Below are positions 1 to 9,000 of a stretch of 21,990 nt of DNA, one piece after another. Below the pieces are notes generated by a model. That model had not been told where the DNA came from, did not search any database, and saw only the letters and a list, made by a program, of their open reading frames with translations. The stretch is from the NCBI GenBank assembly GCA_025936205.1, contig JAICTU010000096.1, forward strand, positions 1 to 21,990, read 5' to 3'. The stretch comes from Polyangiaceae bacterium (lineage in GTDB: Bacteria > Myxococcota > Polyangia > Polyangiales > Polyangiaceae). The number at the start of each line of letters is the position of its first letter. The stretch's first letter is position 1. The position numbers and the translations under genes are program-made.

Positions 1-372
1 AGCCAGCAACTCTTCTCGGCTCGGCTTGCGCTTGCCGAGGCGGTTGGTGAACCACGCGCTGTCGGGGACCTCATCGAGCGCGTTGACGTTGACGGCTGGG
101 CCCGCCGGATCGACCGCAAACACATCCGAGAGCGGCCGAAACACCGAGTTGTCGAGCCCGTCCCAGACCAGGGGCGAGACGTACGGCTCCGGCGCGCACG
201 CGATGTGCTTGGGATCCTTCTTGGTCGGGCGCTCCGAGCACGAGGCGTAGACCGGGTCCAGATCGGTGTCGCGTTGCATGGGTTCGCGCAGCGCGAAACG
301 CGGCTCGGCGTGGGCGCACGCAGCGAGCAGCACGGCGAGCGCCGCCGCGCCCACGCGACACTCAGAAGCCAC
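1..372 (-). CDS. Predicted lipoprotein of unknown function (3' part missing)
   Basis: The 124 visible codons run off the left edge. The chosen start is GTG at 372, inside the end of the preceding barrel gene (11-base overlap), because it gives a compact signal peptide ending in a lipobox (LLAAC, Cys at residue 19). The mature part begins AHAEPRF and contains a recognisable stretch, DEVPDSAWFTNRLGKRK, near residues 95-112. I recall similar PDS(A/S)WFTNR segments in uncharacterised proteins of this bacterial group but cannot name a family. The overlap with the upstream outer-membrane barrel gene suggests co-translation and a shared role at the outer membrane, which is inference. The other two minus-strand frames here also lack stops, but only this frame gives a signal peptide and a balanced composition. 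Confidence 0.72.
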   Translation of the reverse strand, partial: MASECRVGAAALAVLLAACAHAEPRFALREPMQRDTDLDPVYASCSERPTKKDPKHIACAPEPYVSPLVWDGLDNSVFRPLSDVFAVDPAGPAVNVNALDEVPDSAWFTNRLGKRKPSREELLA

Positions 373-1762
373 TGGTCGCTCCCGCGGCGATGCGCAGCGA
401 ATCGATCTTGCCGCCCGACTCGAAGGTCTCCGTGCCGACCCCGATCAGGAGCTGGAATTGGCTGTCGGGAGTGCCCTTGCTCTCGACTCCGAGCGCGCCC
501 GACCAGCGCAGCCGCCCCGCTCGAAAGCCATCGAGACGCGGCCCGAACACATTGCCGAACTCGCTGTGGATCGAGCCGTCCAACCAGATCCAGATCGGCC
601 AGCGATAGCTGAGGTCGAGCACGGCCGAGCTGCGATCGTAGAGACGGCCCGGGTACAAGCCGCGCATCGGCTCGGTGCCGCCCAGGCTGACCAACTCGGT
701 AAAGGGGATCACGCCCCCACCCGCGGGGTCGACGAAGCGCGTGGTCGCCGTCAGCGACAGCACGCGCTGGCGCTGGTTCAGATCCCAGAAGGCGCCCACT
801 CCAGCGCCGTAGCGCACGAACCCGCCACGCTCCTGCAAGTCGAGGCTGTAGCCGCCGCCCGCGCCCACGCGCAGGCCCGAGCCCGATGCTGGGGGAGCTT
901 CGCGCGTGTCGAGCGCCGCGATCAACTCGGTGGCGAGCACCTCATAGCCGCTCGCAGCGCGGGGGGGCGGAGCAAACGTGCCGCGCGCCACTTGCTCGAC
1001 CAGCGTGGGATCACCGTCGTAGCCGCCGCGGCGGAAGTCGACGCTGCGCAGCACGACCTTGGCATGCAAAAAATTGCTGCGCCACCCGGTCTGATCGTAC
1101 AGCACCCGAGCTTCGAGCAGATCTTGCCCATAGCGTGCCAGGTTGGACTGGCGCGTGTCCGGCCCGATCCCGAAATAGGTGTAGTCGGGCCGCTGCAGCA
1201 GCGCTGCTTCCAGGGCCAGCCGGTGCGCGCGCTCGGCGTCGAGGTAGAAGCGCTCGGAGACGGCGGCAGAGATCCATTGCCGACCGCCAAATCCCGCGCG
1301 CAGGCGCAGATCATGGCCCTTGAAGAAGGCGTCGTTCCAGAACGCGTACAGCCCGACGCTCGGCTGAAAGTCGAAGGAGACGAACGCCGTCGGCACGATG
1401 CCCGCCTGGTGCTGCTCGCCGAAGGTGAAGAATTCGTAGAGCGCCGCAGGCACTCCGTTTCGCTCCGCGCCCGCAATCAGAAAGCCGAGCGGCTCGCGGA
1501 TCAGCACCTCCGTGACAAAGTAGAGGGGGAACAGCACCACCCGCGGCACCCACAGCAAGACGTCGCCCGCATCGGGACCGGGTGCCGGCCGGCCATCGTA
1601 GTCGGGCAATGTGCGCGGCGGCGATTCCTCGGAGGGTGCCTGTGGAGCAGCCGCTGGGTCCGCTGCGAGCGCCGCCCCTGCCCACAGTCCGAGCACCAGC
1701 GTCCCCGCTGCAGCCAGCGGGCGAAACAATCGGAACAGGGTAGCGCGGTCGCCGGAACGCAT
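362..1762 (-). CDS. BamA/TamA-family (surface antigen D15-like) outer-membrane barrel protein
   Basis: The product has about 466 residues. The start at 1762 gives a normal signal peptide of about 33 residues (basic N-region, hydrophobic TLVLGLWAGAALA, AxA cleavage). Open-frame starts at 1801 (ATG) and 1810 (TTG) would add an improbable N-terminal tail. After a Pro/Ala-rich linker come alternating aromatic and polar strands typical of a barrel, ending in a C-terminal Phe as expected for a BAM substrate. The segment SLGGTEPMRGLYPGR (MRGL at residues 366-369) matches the loop-6 V/I-RGF motif of the Omp85 family. No POTRA repeats are visible in the N-terminal 130 residues, so this is not the essential BamA; it resembles the short D15-type barrels of unknown cargo. 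It lies downstream of apt and overlaps the lipoprotein gene that follows. A GTG start for that lipoprotein lies within its last codons. Confidence 0.82.
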   Translation of the reverse strand: MRSGDRATLFRLFRPLAAAGTLVLGLWAGAALAADPAAAPQAPSEESPPRTLPDYDGRPAPGPDAGDVLLWVPRVVLFPLYFVTEVLIREPLGFLIAGAERNGVPAALYEFFTFGEQHQAGIVPTAFVSFDFQPSVGLYAFWNDAFFKGHDLRLRAGFGGRQWISAAVSERFYLDAERAHRLALEAALLQRPDYTYFGIGPDTRQSNLARYGQDLLEARVLYDQTGWRSNFLHAKVVLRSVDFRRGGYDGDPTLVEQVARGTFAPPPRAASGYEVLATELIAALDTREAPPASGSGLRVGAGGGYSLDLQERGGFVRYGAGVGAFWDLNQRQRVLSLTATTRFVDPAGGGVIPFTELVSLGGTEPMRGLYPGRLYDRSSAVLDLSYRWPIWIWLDGSIHSEFGNVFGPRLDGFRAGRLRWSGALGVESKGTPDSQFQLLIGVGTETFESGGKIDSLRIAAGATSGF

Positions 1763-1834
1763 GGAGATGGTCCGGGGCGGAGCCTGCCGTCGAGGCCCCA
1801 TCAAAAGCAAGCACGGCCCGCCGGTTACAGGGCA

Positions 1835-2395
1835 CTAGTAACGAAGCAGGCTCACAACCGGCACCGGCTCGAGCTTGGCACGGCCGTGCAGCGCCTCCAG
1901 CTCGATCACGAATGCGTAGGCGAGCACGCGCGCGCCCAGCGCCAGCACCAACTCTCCCGCCGCTGCCGAGGTCCCGCCGGTCGCCAGCAAGTCATCGATC
2001 ACCACCACGTTGGAACCCGAGGACAACGCGTCCTTGTGCAGCTCCAGCGAAGCCCTGCCGTACTCCAGGCCGTACTCCACGCTCAGCGCCTCCGCGGGCA
2101 GCTTGCCCGGCTTGCGCGCGGGAATGAAGGCCGTGTTGAGCCGCGAGGCGAGCGGCGCTCCGAAGATGAAGCCGCGCGAATCGATCGCGACCACGGCGTC
2201 GACGCGCTGGCCGATGAAGCGCTCCACGAACGCGTCGATCACCATGTGAAATGCCTTGGGATCGGCGAGCAGCGGCGTGATGTCGCGAAACAGGATGCCG
2301 GGCTTGGGAAAGTCCGGAATGGCGCGCACGCGATCGCGCGCGTACGCCAGGCGCTCCGGCGGCAGCGGCGCGCCCAGGTGCTCCGCCGCGTCCAT
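1835..2395 (-). CDS. apt: Adenine phosphoribosyltransferase
   Basis: This cytoplasmic enzyme joins adenine and PRPP to give AMP and pyrophosphate (purine salvage). With the ATG at 2395 the product is 186 residues, the usual Apt length. It contains the N-terminal IPDFPKPGILFRDIT segment (residues 26-40), the SRGFIFGAPLA base-site region (73-83), the ARKPGKLP flexible loop (93-100) and the PRPP-binding VVVIDDLLATGGT (130-142). An ATG at 2506 is also in frame and overlaps the surE stop codon as ATGA, which would add a low-complexity Arg/Pro/Ser tail of 37 residues. I prefer 2395 on family length and because the tail's third-base GC looks lower. Translational coupling to surE would favour 2506. 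The barrel gene follows 72 bases downstream. Confidence 0.93.
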   Translation of the reverse strand: MDAAEHLGAPLPPERLAYARDRVRAIPDFPKPGILFRDITPLLADPKAFHMVIDAFVERFIGQRVDAVVAIDSRGFIFGAPLASRLNTAFIPARKPGKLPAEALSVEYGLEYGRASLELHKDALSSGSNVVVIDDLLATGGTSAAAGELVLALGARVLAYAFVIELEALHGRAKLEPVPVVSLLRY

Positions 2396-2502
2396 GCTCG
2401 ATCCAGCGCCGCTCGACGCCACTCCACCGGGCGGTTGCGTCGAGATGCCGCGCGGCGTGGGCCCGCGACGAGCCGGTGCCGGTTTGGCGTTCGAGCGGCG
2501 AG

Positions 2503-3288
2503 TCATGGGCCGACAGGTAGCACGCGCAGCGCTCCCTGAGCGACCCTTTCCGCGAGCGGCTGCTGCCTGGACTCCCACATCTCGAGCGAGAGCGGAGTCA
2601 CCCCTACCACACCCTCGTCATAGGCCTCGGTATCTGAGCCGGCTGCTTCGCCGTGGACGACGCTCGACCCGCCCAGCCAGAGGTACTCGCCACCGCGCGG
2701 GTCGCGCCGGAACTCGGCGCGGTCCTCGTAGCGGCGCAAGCCGAGCCGAGTGGCGCGGAGCGGCCAGCGCTCACCGGCGGGGAAGTTGACGTTGAGCAGG
2801 ATGCCTTTGCCGCCTTCCGGCAGCGGCTCGGCGAGAAACGCCTGAGCCAGCTCCACCGCACAGCGCGCGGCGCCCGCGAGATCGGCATCCGGTCCCGCCG
2901 AGAGGGCAAGCCCCCGCAAGCCACGCAGCGCGCCCTCGCGCGCGGCAGCCACGGTGCCGCTGTAGAAGACGTCCGCCGCCAGGTTGAGCCCGTGGTTGAG
3001 TCCCGACACCACCAGATCGGGCTGCCGGGGCAGCACCCGCCCGAGCGCGCAGAGCGCCACGTACACCGAGTCCGCTGGTGTCCCATCGAGCGAGAACACC
3101 CCCGGCGCGTGTTCGCGCAGCCGCAGCGGCGTGGTCAGGCTGATGGCGTGGCTCGTGCCGCTCTGTTCGCTGTAGGGGGCACACACCACCACATCGGCCA
3201 CGGCTGCCAGCGCTGCTCGGAGCTCGTTCAGCCCCTGAGCCCGAAAGCCATCGTCATTGCTCAGCAAGATCAGCGGGCGAGCAGCCAT
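2503..3288 (-). CDS. surE: 5'/3'-nucleotidase SurE
   Basis: SurE is a metal-dependent phosphatase that dephosphorylates nucleoside monophosphates and is linked to stationary-phase survival. The 261-residue product fits the family. It begins RPLILLSNDDGFRAQGL with the metal-binding Asp12-Asp13. SEQSGTSHAISL (residues 40-51) supplies the conserved Ser and phosphate-site residues, and SGLNHGLNL (95-103) supplies the metal-binding Asn. The ATG at 3288 puts the NDDG motif at the usual distance from the N-terminus. The gene is first in a leftward run with apt and the barrel gene. SurE and Apt side by side point to nucleotide salvage. The stop codon overlaps a possible alternative apt start. Confidence 0.95.
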   Translation of the reverse strand: MAARPLILLSNDDGFRAQGLNELRAALAAVADVVVCAPYSEQSGTSHAISLTTPLRLREHAPGVFSLDGTPADSVYVALCALGRVLPRQPDLVVSGLNHGLNLAADVFYSGTVAAAREGALRGLRGLALSAGPDADLAGAARCAVELAQAFLAEPLPEGGKGILLNVNFPAGERWPLRATRLGLRRYEDRAEFRRDPRGGEYLWLGGSSVVHGEAAGSDTEAYDEGVVGVTPLSLEMWESRQQPLAERVAQGALRVLPVGP

Positions 3289-3305
3289 GCCCGCGCCAGC
3301 CTAGT

Positions 3306-3319
3306 CCCTGGAACCAGGG
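3306..3319. promoter_or_regulatory. Inverted repeat in the surE / membrane-protein divergent gap
   Basis: CCCTGG-AA-CCAGGG is a perfect 6-base inverted repeat with a 2-base centre, in the 91-base gap between the divergent starts at 3288 and 3380. The centre is too short for a good hairpin loop, so a dimeric-protein binding site is the more natural reading. No regulator is named. Confidence 0.4.
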
Positions 3320-3379
3320 GGATCGAGGGCCAAATGCATCGGACTTGGGCAGCGCCCACGTCTGCCGTAACGATGGAAG

Positions 3380-4600
3380 ATGGAAGACGTGCTGCCCGAG
3401 ATCCAGCGCGCCGTGGAGGCCAAGCTGGTGCGCTACGGTGCCGTGGGCAAGGTGGTCATCGACCCGCTCGGCCATACCATCTCCCTCACGGGCAACGGTC
3501 CTCCCGTGACGTTGCCCGTCGGCAGTCTGGCACTGCGCTGGAAGGAGATCGCCTTCGAGGAGCGCGAGCGCGAGTGCTCGCATCTGGCGCGCTCGCTGGT
3601 GCGCGGGCGTCGCCCGATCTCCCCGGCGCCGATCCGACGACAGGTGCCGTATTTCGCGTTCGCCGTGTGCGGAGGGCTGGTGCTCGCCGGCACGCTCGTC
3701 TACCGCAAGGTGCGGCTACTCCTGGAAGAGCGCGCCGTGGCAGCGGTCGAGGCCAGCCGCGAGCAGGAAGATCCCGATGCAGAGCGCCGCGCACACGGGG
3801 CGCAGGTGTGCAATGCCACGCGGGCGCGGCTCGCGCATGGCGGCACGGTGGGCCCCACGGACACCGAGGGTTGGGTCGTCGAGCTGGCCCTCCTGAAGCC
3901 GGCAAGCGAGCCTGAGTGGCCGAGCCTGGCTCCTTTTCTCACGCTGGCTGCAGGCGCATCGAGCGGACGCATTCAGTCGTCGGGGGCGCCCGAGCTTTCG
4001 AAGCTCGAAGGCTACAACACTCGCGTCGATGTGCACGACCGCGCGCTGCCCGAGGACGCTCCGCAATGGCGCGAGCGCACGCTCACCTTCGCGGGCGCCT
4101 ACGTGCTGCCCTACTTTCGCGAGCGCGAGCAGATCCAGCTGATCCGCCTGGCACACGCGCTGGCGGAGTCGCACGGCGCGAGCCTGGCCGGGCTCTACGC
4201 GCGCTGCGCCGACGGCAGCGAGCATCACATGGGCTCGTGGTTCGTGGGCACATCGCCGGGCGCGGCCGCCGCGGCGGTGCTGCTGTTCATGGGCGCGTAC
4301 GCGCAGCCGCCCTTGCTCCCGCACGACGTGCTGTCCTCCCGCGGCGATCGCGATCTGGAGCTCGAGTTTGCGATCGGCAACGTGCTGGCGACGACGCAAC
4401 GCCTGAAAAAGCCGGACCTGGTGTCCACCGTGGGGCCCCAGGACGGCACCGTGGCGGGCACCAACAGCTTCATCACGATCGCGTTCCCCTTCGTGGAGTC
4501 CGATCGTGCGCTGGTCGCGAGCCACTCGCTGGCCAAGCTCTTCGAGGCCGACTCCAATCCGCTACCCCCGTCCTCGGCCCGGCGCCGCGTTGCTCACTGA
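3380..4600 (+). CDS. Single-pass membrane protein of unknown function
   Basis: I do not recognise this 406-residue protein. Residues 1-88 look cytoplasmic, with many charged residues and a LERxxE-like helix. A hydrophobic segment VPYFAFAVCGGLVLAGTLVY (89-108) is the only clear membrane span, followed by a charged helix rich in Glu/Arg (110-138) and a larger globular region (about 140-400). The second half contains a Gly/Ala-rich stretch GTSPGAAAAAVLLFMGAYA (290-308) that could be buried or weakly membrane-associated. The ATG at 3380 is used; another ATG seven bases earlier is in a different frame. The gene is divergent from surE and converges on bolA, with the two stop codons intertwined (7-base overlap). 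Coding is supported by a long frame with sensible composition and strand isolation. Confidence 0.7.
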   Translation: MEDVLPEIQRAVEAKLVRYGAVGKVVIDPLGHTISLTGNGPPVTLPVGSLALRWKEIAFEERERECSHLARSLVRGRRPISPAPIRRQVPYFAFAVCGGLVLAGTLVYRKVRLLLEERAVAAVEASREQEDPDAERRAHGAQVCNATRARLAHGGTVGPTDTEGWVVELALLKPASEPEWPSLAPFLTLAAGASSGRIQSSGAPELSKLEGYNTRVDVHDRALPEDAPQWRERTLTFAGAYVLPYFREREQIQLIRLAHALAESHGASLAGLYARCADGSEHHMGSWFVGTSPGAAAAAVLLFMGAYAQPPLLPHDVLSSRGDRDLELEFAIGNVLATTQRLKKPDLVSTVGPQDGTVAGTNSFITIAFPFVESDRALVASHSLAKLFEADSNPLPPSSARRRVAH

Positions 4601-4827
4601 GCCGGCGCGGCGGTCTGGAGGCTGAGCGCGTGGATCGCGCCGCCCACGAGCTCACCGAGTGCGCGGTAAACGAGCCGGTGCTGCTGCATGCGAGATTGGC
4701 CCCGGAATGCCTCCGCCACGATGCTCACCTGGTAGTGATCGCGCGTGCCCGTCAGATCCGTGATCTGCACCTCCGCGCCGGGAAAGGCCGCCTCGAGCGC
4801 GCGCCGCAGTGTATCCGGTTCCATCAT
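4594..4827 (-). CDS. BolA/IbaG-family protein
   Basis: This is a small protein of 77 residues, the usual size for the family. BolA-like proteins bind [2Fe-2S] clusters together with monothiol glutaredoxins and act in iron homeostasis or cluster transfer. Family features seen are the N-terminal helix LRRALEAAFPGAEVQITDLTG, the strand YQVSIVAEAFRGQSRMQQHR and the conserved HRLVYRALGEL (His about residue 51), then the terminal helix ending IHALSLQT. Two consecutive ATGs at 4827 and 4824 could both start it; no good ribosome-binding site is present. A 5-base hairpin (4831-4846) occupies that place. It lies 61 bases after a lipoprotein gene on the same strand, a pairing I cannot interpret. Confidence 0.88.
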   Translation of the reverse strand: MMEPDTLRRALEAAFPGAEVQITDLTGTRDHYQVSIVAEAFRGQSRMQQHRLVYRALGELVGGAIHALSLQTAAPAQ

Positions 4828-4888
4828 GGCGAGCGGAATAGCGCTCTGGCTCGGGGTTGTCCACCCGGGGCGCGGGGTGTCGCCGCAG

Positions 4889-5947
4889 TCAAAGCGCTCC
4901 CAGCTCCAGGCGATAAGACAAGACGAGCGGATTCGCGCCCATCGCGTTCAGGGGGTTGTACGGCGGATTGACTGCGCCGAGCGCGCTCGTGTGATCGATC
5001 ACCAGCACATATTGTCCAGGTGGCAAGCGGAAGCTCTGATTGCCGTCGCCCGGTGAGAGCGCAAAGCCGAGCAGCGCGGGCACCGGAGGCGGTCCGAAGG
5101 GCGCGCCTTGCTGCAGGCGCTGGCGCCAGGTGTCCGCGTCCGAGCGCGCGTAGAGCAGCGCCTCGGCAGCCGGTCCGTTCAACTGGTAGCGAAAGAAGAG
5201 GCCCTGCCCTTCCCCGGCGACCACGATCGGTCCCAGGAAGTCGACTTGCTCGACGCGGACCTCCAGCGTCTCGCTCGCGATCAGCTGGCGGTCCTCGTCG
5301 CCCGCGCGGATCGGCTCGGGCGGGCGCTGCGGCGGCTGCAAGATGCCGAGCGCGAAGGCATCCCCTTGTTCGCTGCGCACGACGGTGAAGCCGCTCGCGA
5401 GCTGGCTGGTGGTGAGCTGCGAGCCGAACAAGCCCGTCAGGTAGGCGCCCACGCTCTGCTGCGTGGCCCAGTCGACCAGTCGATTTTGAATGCTGTCGAC
5501 ATGAAACTGCGCGGGAAAGAGCATGCGCTCGGCGCGCGCCCAGACGTAGATGGCGTCCGATTGCAGCGAGAAGTCAGGGCGATACTCGACGCCGGCGTGC
5601 AGCGAGAAGCCGACGCGCCCGGCGAGCGGCGTCCAGGCATAGCCGTTGCCCGTGAAGTCGAGGCTCACCACCCGCCGGCCCTCGTCGACCTGCACCTGGC
5701 AGGAGGTCGGAAACAGCCGCCCCGTGACATTCCCCCCCGGCGTCAGCCGCAACGGCGCCGTGCGGCTCTGCATCTCGGGACACATGTGCTCGACGCCGTA
5801 GTGCGAGAACAGCCACCAGCGCAGCCCGGGGCTGTCGTTCACGGCGCTGCGAAAGAGCGCGCAGCCGGCAACCGCGCTCAGCCCGAGCACGGCGCCCGCG
5901 CACGCCCCACGTCGCAGAGCGCCCCACATCTCCGGTATCCGCCTCAC
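4889..5947 (-). CDS. Predicted lipoprotein of unknown function
   Basis: The product has 352 residues. GTG at 5947 is preferred because GGAGG lies nine bases upstream; an ATG at 5929 is also possible. The N-terminus is a lipoprotein signal: basic MWGALRRG, hydrophobic core and lipobox VAGC with Cys29 (counted from GTG). The mature protein has no clear membrane span and looks beta-rich. It includes GNVTGRLFPTSCQVQVDEG (about residues 72-90), the aromatic SLDFTGNGYAWTPLAGRVGF and a C-terminal region with PPGQYVLVIDHT, reminiscent of a periplasmic beta-sandwich. I do not recognise the family. It is divergent from the kinase gene across a 93-base gap and upstream of bolA. A lipid anchor to the inner or outer membrane is predicted; the residue after Cys is Ala, not Asp, so outer-membrane sorting is not excluded. 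Confidence 0.78.
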   Translation of the reverse strand: MRRIPEMWGALRRGACAGAVLGLSAVAGCALFRSAVNDSPGLRWWLFSHYGVEHMCPEMQSRTAPLRLTPGGNVTGRLFPTSCQVQVDEGRRVVSLDFTGNGYAWTPLAGRVGFSLHAGVEYRPDFSLQSDAIYVWARAERMLFPAQFHVDSIQNRLVDWATQQSVGAYLTGLFGSQLTTSQLASGFTVVRSEQGDAFALGILQPPQRPPEPIRAGDEDRQLIASETLEVRVEQVDFLGPIVVAGEGQGLFFRYQLNGPAAEALLYARSDADTWRQRLQQGAPFGPPPVPALLGFALSPGDGNQSFRLPPGQYVLVIDHTSALGAVNPPYNPLNAMGANPLVLSYRLELGAL

Positions 5948-5973
5948 CTCTCGCGCCCTCCGTTCGGGTCCGT

Positions 5974-6001
5974 TTGCAGCATCGCAGCCCAGCTCTACTA
6001 A
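5974..6001 (+). promoter_or_regulatory. Possible sigma-70-type promoter of the kinase gene
   Basis: TTGCAG (5974-5979), a 16-base spacer and TACTAA (5996-6001) lie in an AT-richer island ahead of the kinase start at 6041. The match to TTGACA/TATAAT is partial (four of six in each box), so this is a suggestion only. Confidence 0.3.
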
Positions 6002-6020
6002 AGTTCAGGGCGGTTTTCTG

Positions 6021-6036
6021 CGTCTGTACGTAGACG
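6021..6036 (+). promoter_or_regulatory. Inverted repeat just before the kinase start codon
   Basis: CGTCT-GTACGT-AGACG has 5-base arms and a 6-base loop and ends four bases before the ATG at 6041. It would sit where a ribosome-binding site is expected, and no Shine-Dalgarno sequence is seen, so it could limit translation or be a protein site. Confidence 0.3.
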
Positions 6037-6040
6037 AACG

Positions 6041-9000
6041 ATGCGCGGCCGCCACAGTCCGATCGATGCCTTGACCCGGCTGGCGTCCGTCGAAGATCCC
6101 GAACAACGCCGGGCCAGCTGGCGCCAGGCCCTTGCCGCACTCGGCGAGTTCGGTCGCGTCGAGCGGCCGCCGCCGCTCGACGGCTTGCCGCCGGGGCTGC
6201 TATCGAAGGCCGCCCAGGTGGCCCTGGACACGGGTCTGGTGGAAGATCTCGACTGGGCAGCTCCCGAGCGGGCTGCCGTGGCGCTGTATGAGCTGACCAG
6301 CGCACTGCCGCCGGGCCGTGAGCGCACGGCGCTCGGACGGCGCGCATTCTCGCGTCTGTACCAGGGGACCGCCTCGACGTTTGCCGCGGTCGCCACGCGC
6401 ATGGCCATCAACTCCTCCAAGCGGCTGGAGATCCCCGCGCTACAAGCCCGCGTCCACTTGCTGTACTCGCTGCCTGCCGGCAGCAGCGTCAACGCCGACG
6501 CGCTGGCCCTGACCTTGATCGCGCGCCGTGATTCCTTCGAGACCTGGGTGGCAGAGCCGGCGCAGAGCACCCTGCCCTCGCGGCGCATGGCGGCGATCAT
6601 TCTGGAGCGCGCGGCGCGCGAGGTCGTGCGCAGCACGGAGCATGGCGACCCCGGGCCGCTCGGGCGCTTCCAGCATCCGAGCGTGCAGGCCAGCTACCGG
6701 ATCTTGCTCGCCGATCGCGAGCCGCTCGTCTGGCGGCACGCGGCCGTCGCGCGGGGCTTGCTCTCCGCTGTCGAGCCGCGGCTGCGCGAGGAGATCGATC
6801 TGGAGCTCGATCCGTCGCTCAGCCCCACCGAGTGGCGGCGCGCGGTCGTCTCACTGGTAGCCTGCCTGGTGAAGGACCCGGAGACCACCCTGCCGCAGTG
6901 CAAGAGCCTGCTGCGCAGCGAGCTGTTCGAAAAACATCCCGCAATCCTCTCCACGCTGCTCTGGGGCCTGGGGCCCGTAATCGACGCCGAGCCCGAGCTA
7001 GCGCGCGAGCTGCTGGATTTCCTGAGCTGGGTCGACCGCAACGATGTGGCGCAGGATCTGGTGGCGCTGCTGCGCGACGTGCACAACCCGAACTTCGGTC
7101 GCGGCGCCGCGCAGCGCATGAAGAGCGCCCTGCTCGACCGCCTGCCGCGCGCCGACGCCGACACACGCGTGATGCTGACGATGATGGCGAACGAGCTCGC
7201 CACCGACCGCCACGATGATGTGAGCATCTGGGGTGGCGTGCGCTCCGCGCTGATCGCCTTCGAGAGCACGGGGGCCGAGGCCGCTTATCACAGCGCGACC
7301 GAGGCGCTCACGCGCGCCTATGCCATGCTCGATCAACTGGAGGGCCACAGCCGCTCGACGCTCTCACCGGACGCTTACCGACTCTTGATGGAGCTCGACA
7401 GCGGCGTGGTCGAGAGCTCGCGCCTCTACGATCTGCTGCTGCTCGGCAGGAGCCCGGGCGACACCAACGCCTCGGTGGTGGAGATGGAGCGCCTGTACGA
7501 TCGCCTGGGCAGCTGGCTGCTCGCGCAAGGGCCGCCGGCGCCAGGCACGCAGAGCACCGACAGCGCCGTGCAACGCCAGAAATGGCTCGCGCTGTTGCAC
7601 CTGATCGACGTGGAGACCTCGACGCGCAGCGGCAGCGAGCACGTGGCGACCCGCGTCGCGTGGCGCATCCGGCGTTCGATCCACACCCTGCTCGGCCACC
7701 TGAGCGTGGAGCCCTTCTCGGCGCTGCACCGTGTGTTCTGCGCGGCGCTCGCGCGCAGCTTCGACGCCGCGATCCGCGAGGGCGTGGCCGACGTCAGCGA
7801 CCTGCTGCTGCTCACCGTGCAAGGGCTGCAGCACTCGGCAAGCGTGAGCGCGATCGTGGACGCCTCGACCACCGCAGAGGTGCGCCAGGCGCTGCAAGCG
7901 TACGTGGACTTCCTCGACCGGGACCCGAGCTCGCAGCGCTTCGAGCGCGACGGGCACCCGATCGAGCCGGTCTCGAGTCATTTTGCCAAGCTGAGCGCGG
8001 GCATTCCGCTCAGTTGCTCCTACCGCGGCGAGGCCTTGCGCCAGACGCTGCTGCGGCTGGGCCATTGCATCGAAGATCTGGAGAGCGCGCGCAGCCTGGG
8101 CGACCTGCTGGAGGGTACTCCCAGCGACATTGCGGAGCTGGAGCGCGCTTGCATGGACCTCAACCAGCTGCAGCGCGCCGCCAGCGTGCGCTTGCTCGGC
8201 GAAGACGCGCGCACAGCGCCGGCGCCGGCGACGCATCTCGCCCGGCTGATCCAGCTGGCGGTGAGCTCCGGCGAACGGCCCGCCACAGACCTCCTGGCGG
8301 ACACGATCGAGGCCCTGTGCGCCAACGTGCCCGGCGCGCTGGCGCAGCCGCTCGCGGAGCGCCTGCGCACGCTGGAGCACCTGCAGCTGGCAGCAAACCC
8401 GGACGTGCCGTCGCGCCGCCCTCACGGCCAGTCCAATGCACTGCCCGACTGGCTGTTGCCGCGGCGCACGATCGGCAGCTTCTACGTGGTGCAGTCGCTC
8501 GGTGCCGGGGGCGCCAGCTCGGTGTTCGTGGCGCGGCGTGTGGAGGCCCGTCACCAATCGAACGCCGAGCTGTACGCGCTCAAGGTGCCCAAATACGACG
8601 CGACGGTCGCGCGCAGCCTGTCGGAGCAGGAGTTCCTCGATCTGTTCCGGCAAGAGGCGGGCGCGCTGCTCTCGCTGCCCAAGCACCCGCACCTGGCGCG
8701 CTTCGTCAACTTCGACGCCGAGGCGCGGCCCAAGCCGATCCTGGTGATGGAGCTCATCCCGGGCAACTCGCTGGAGCGCGTGATCCGGCGCGGCTCGCTC
8801 AACCTGAAGTCGACGTTCGAGTTCTTGAACGGCATCCTGCTCGGCCTGGAGGCAATGCACTCCGCGGGCATCGGGCACCTGGACGTGAAGCCCGCCAACG
8901 TGATCTTGCGCGACGAGAAGACGGCGGTGCTCGTGGACTTCGGCCTGAGCGGGCGCCACATCCGCCCCGGCTGCGGCACGCTCGAGTATTGCGCACCCGA

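Noticed and set aside
266..2539. Plus-strand open frame of 757 codons
   Set aside because: It is antisense to the barrel and apt genes, is Arg/Ala/Gln-rich with no domain, and is a GC-bias shadow.
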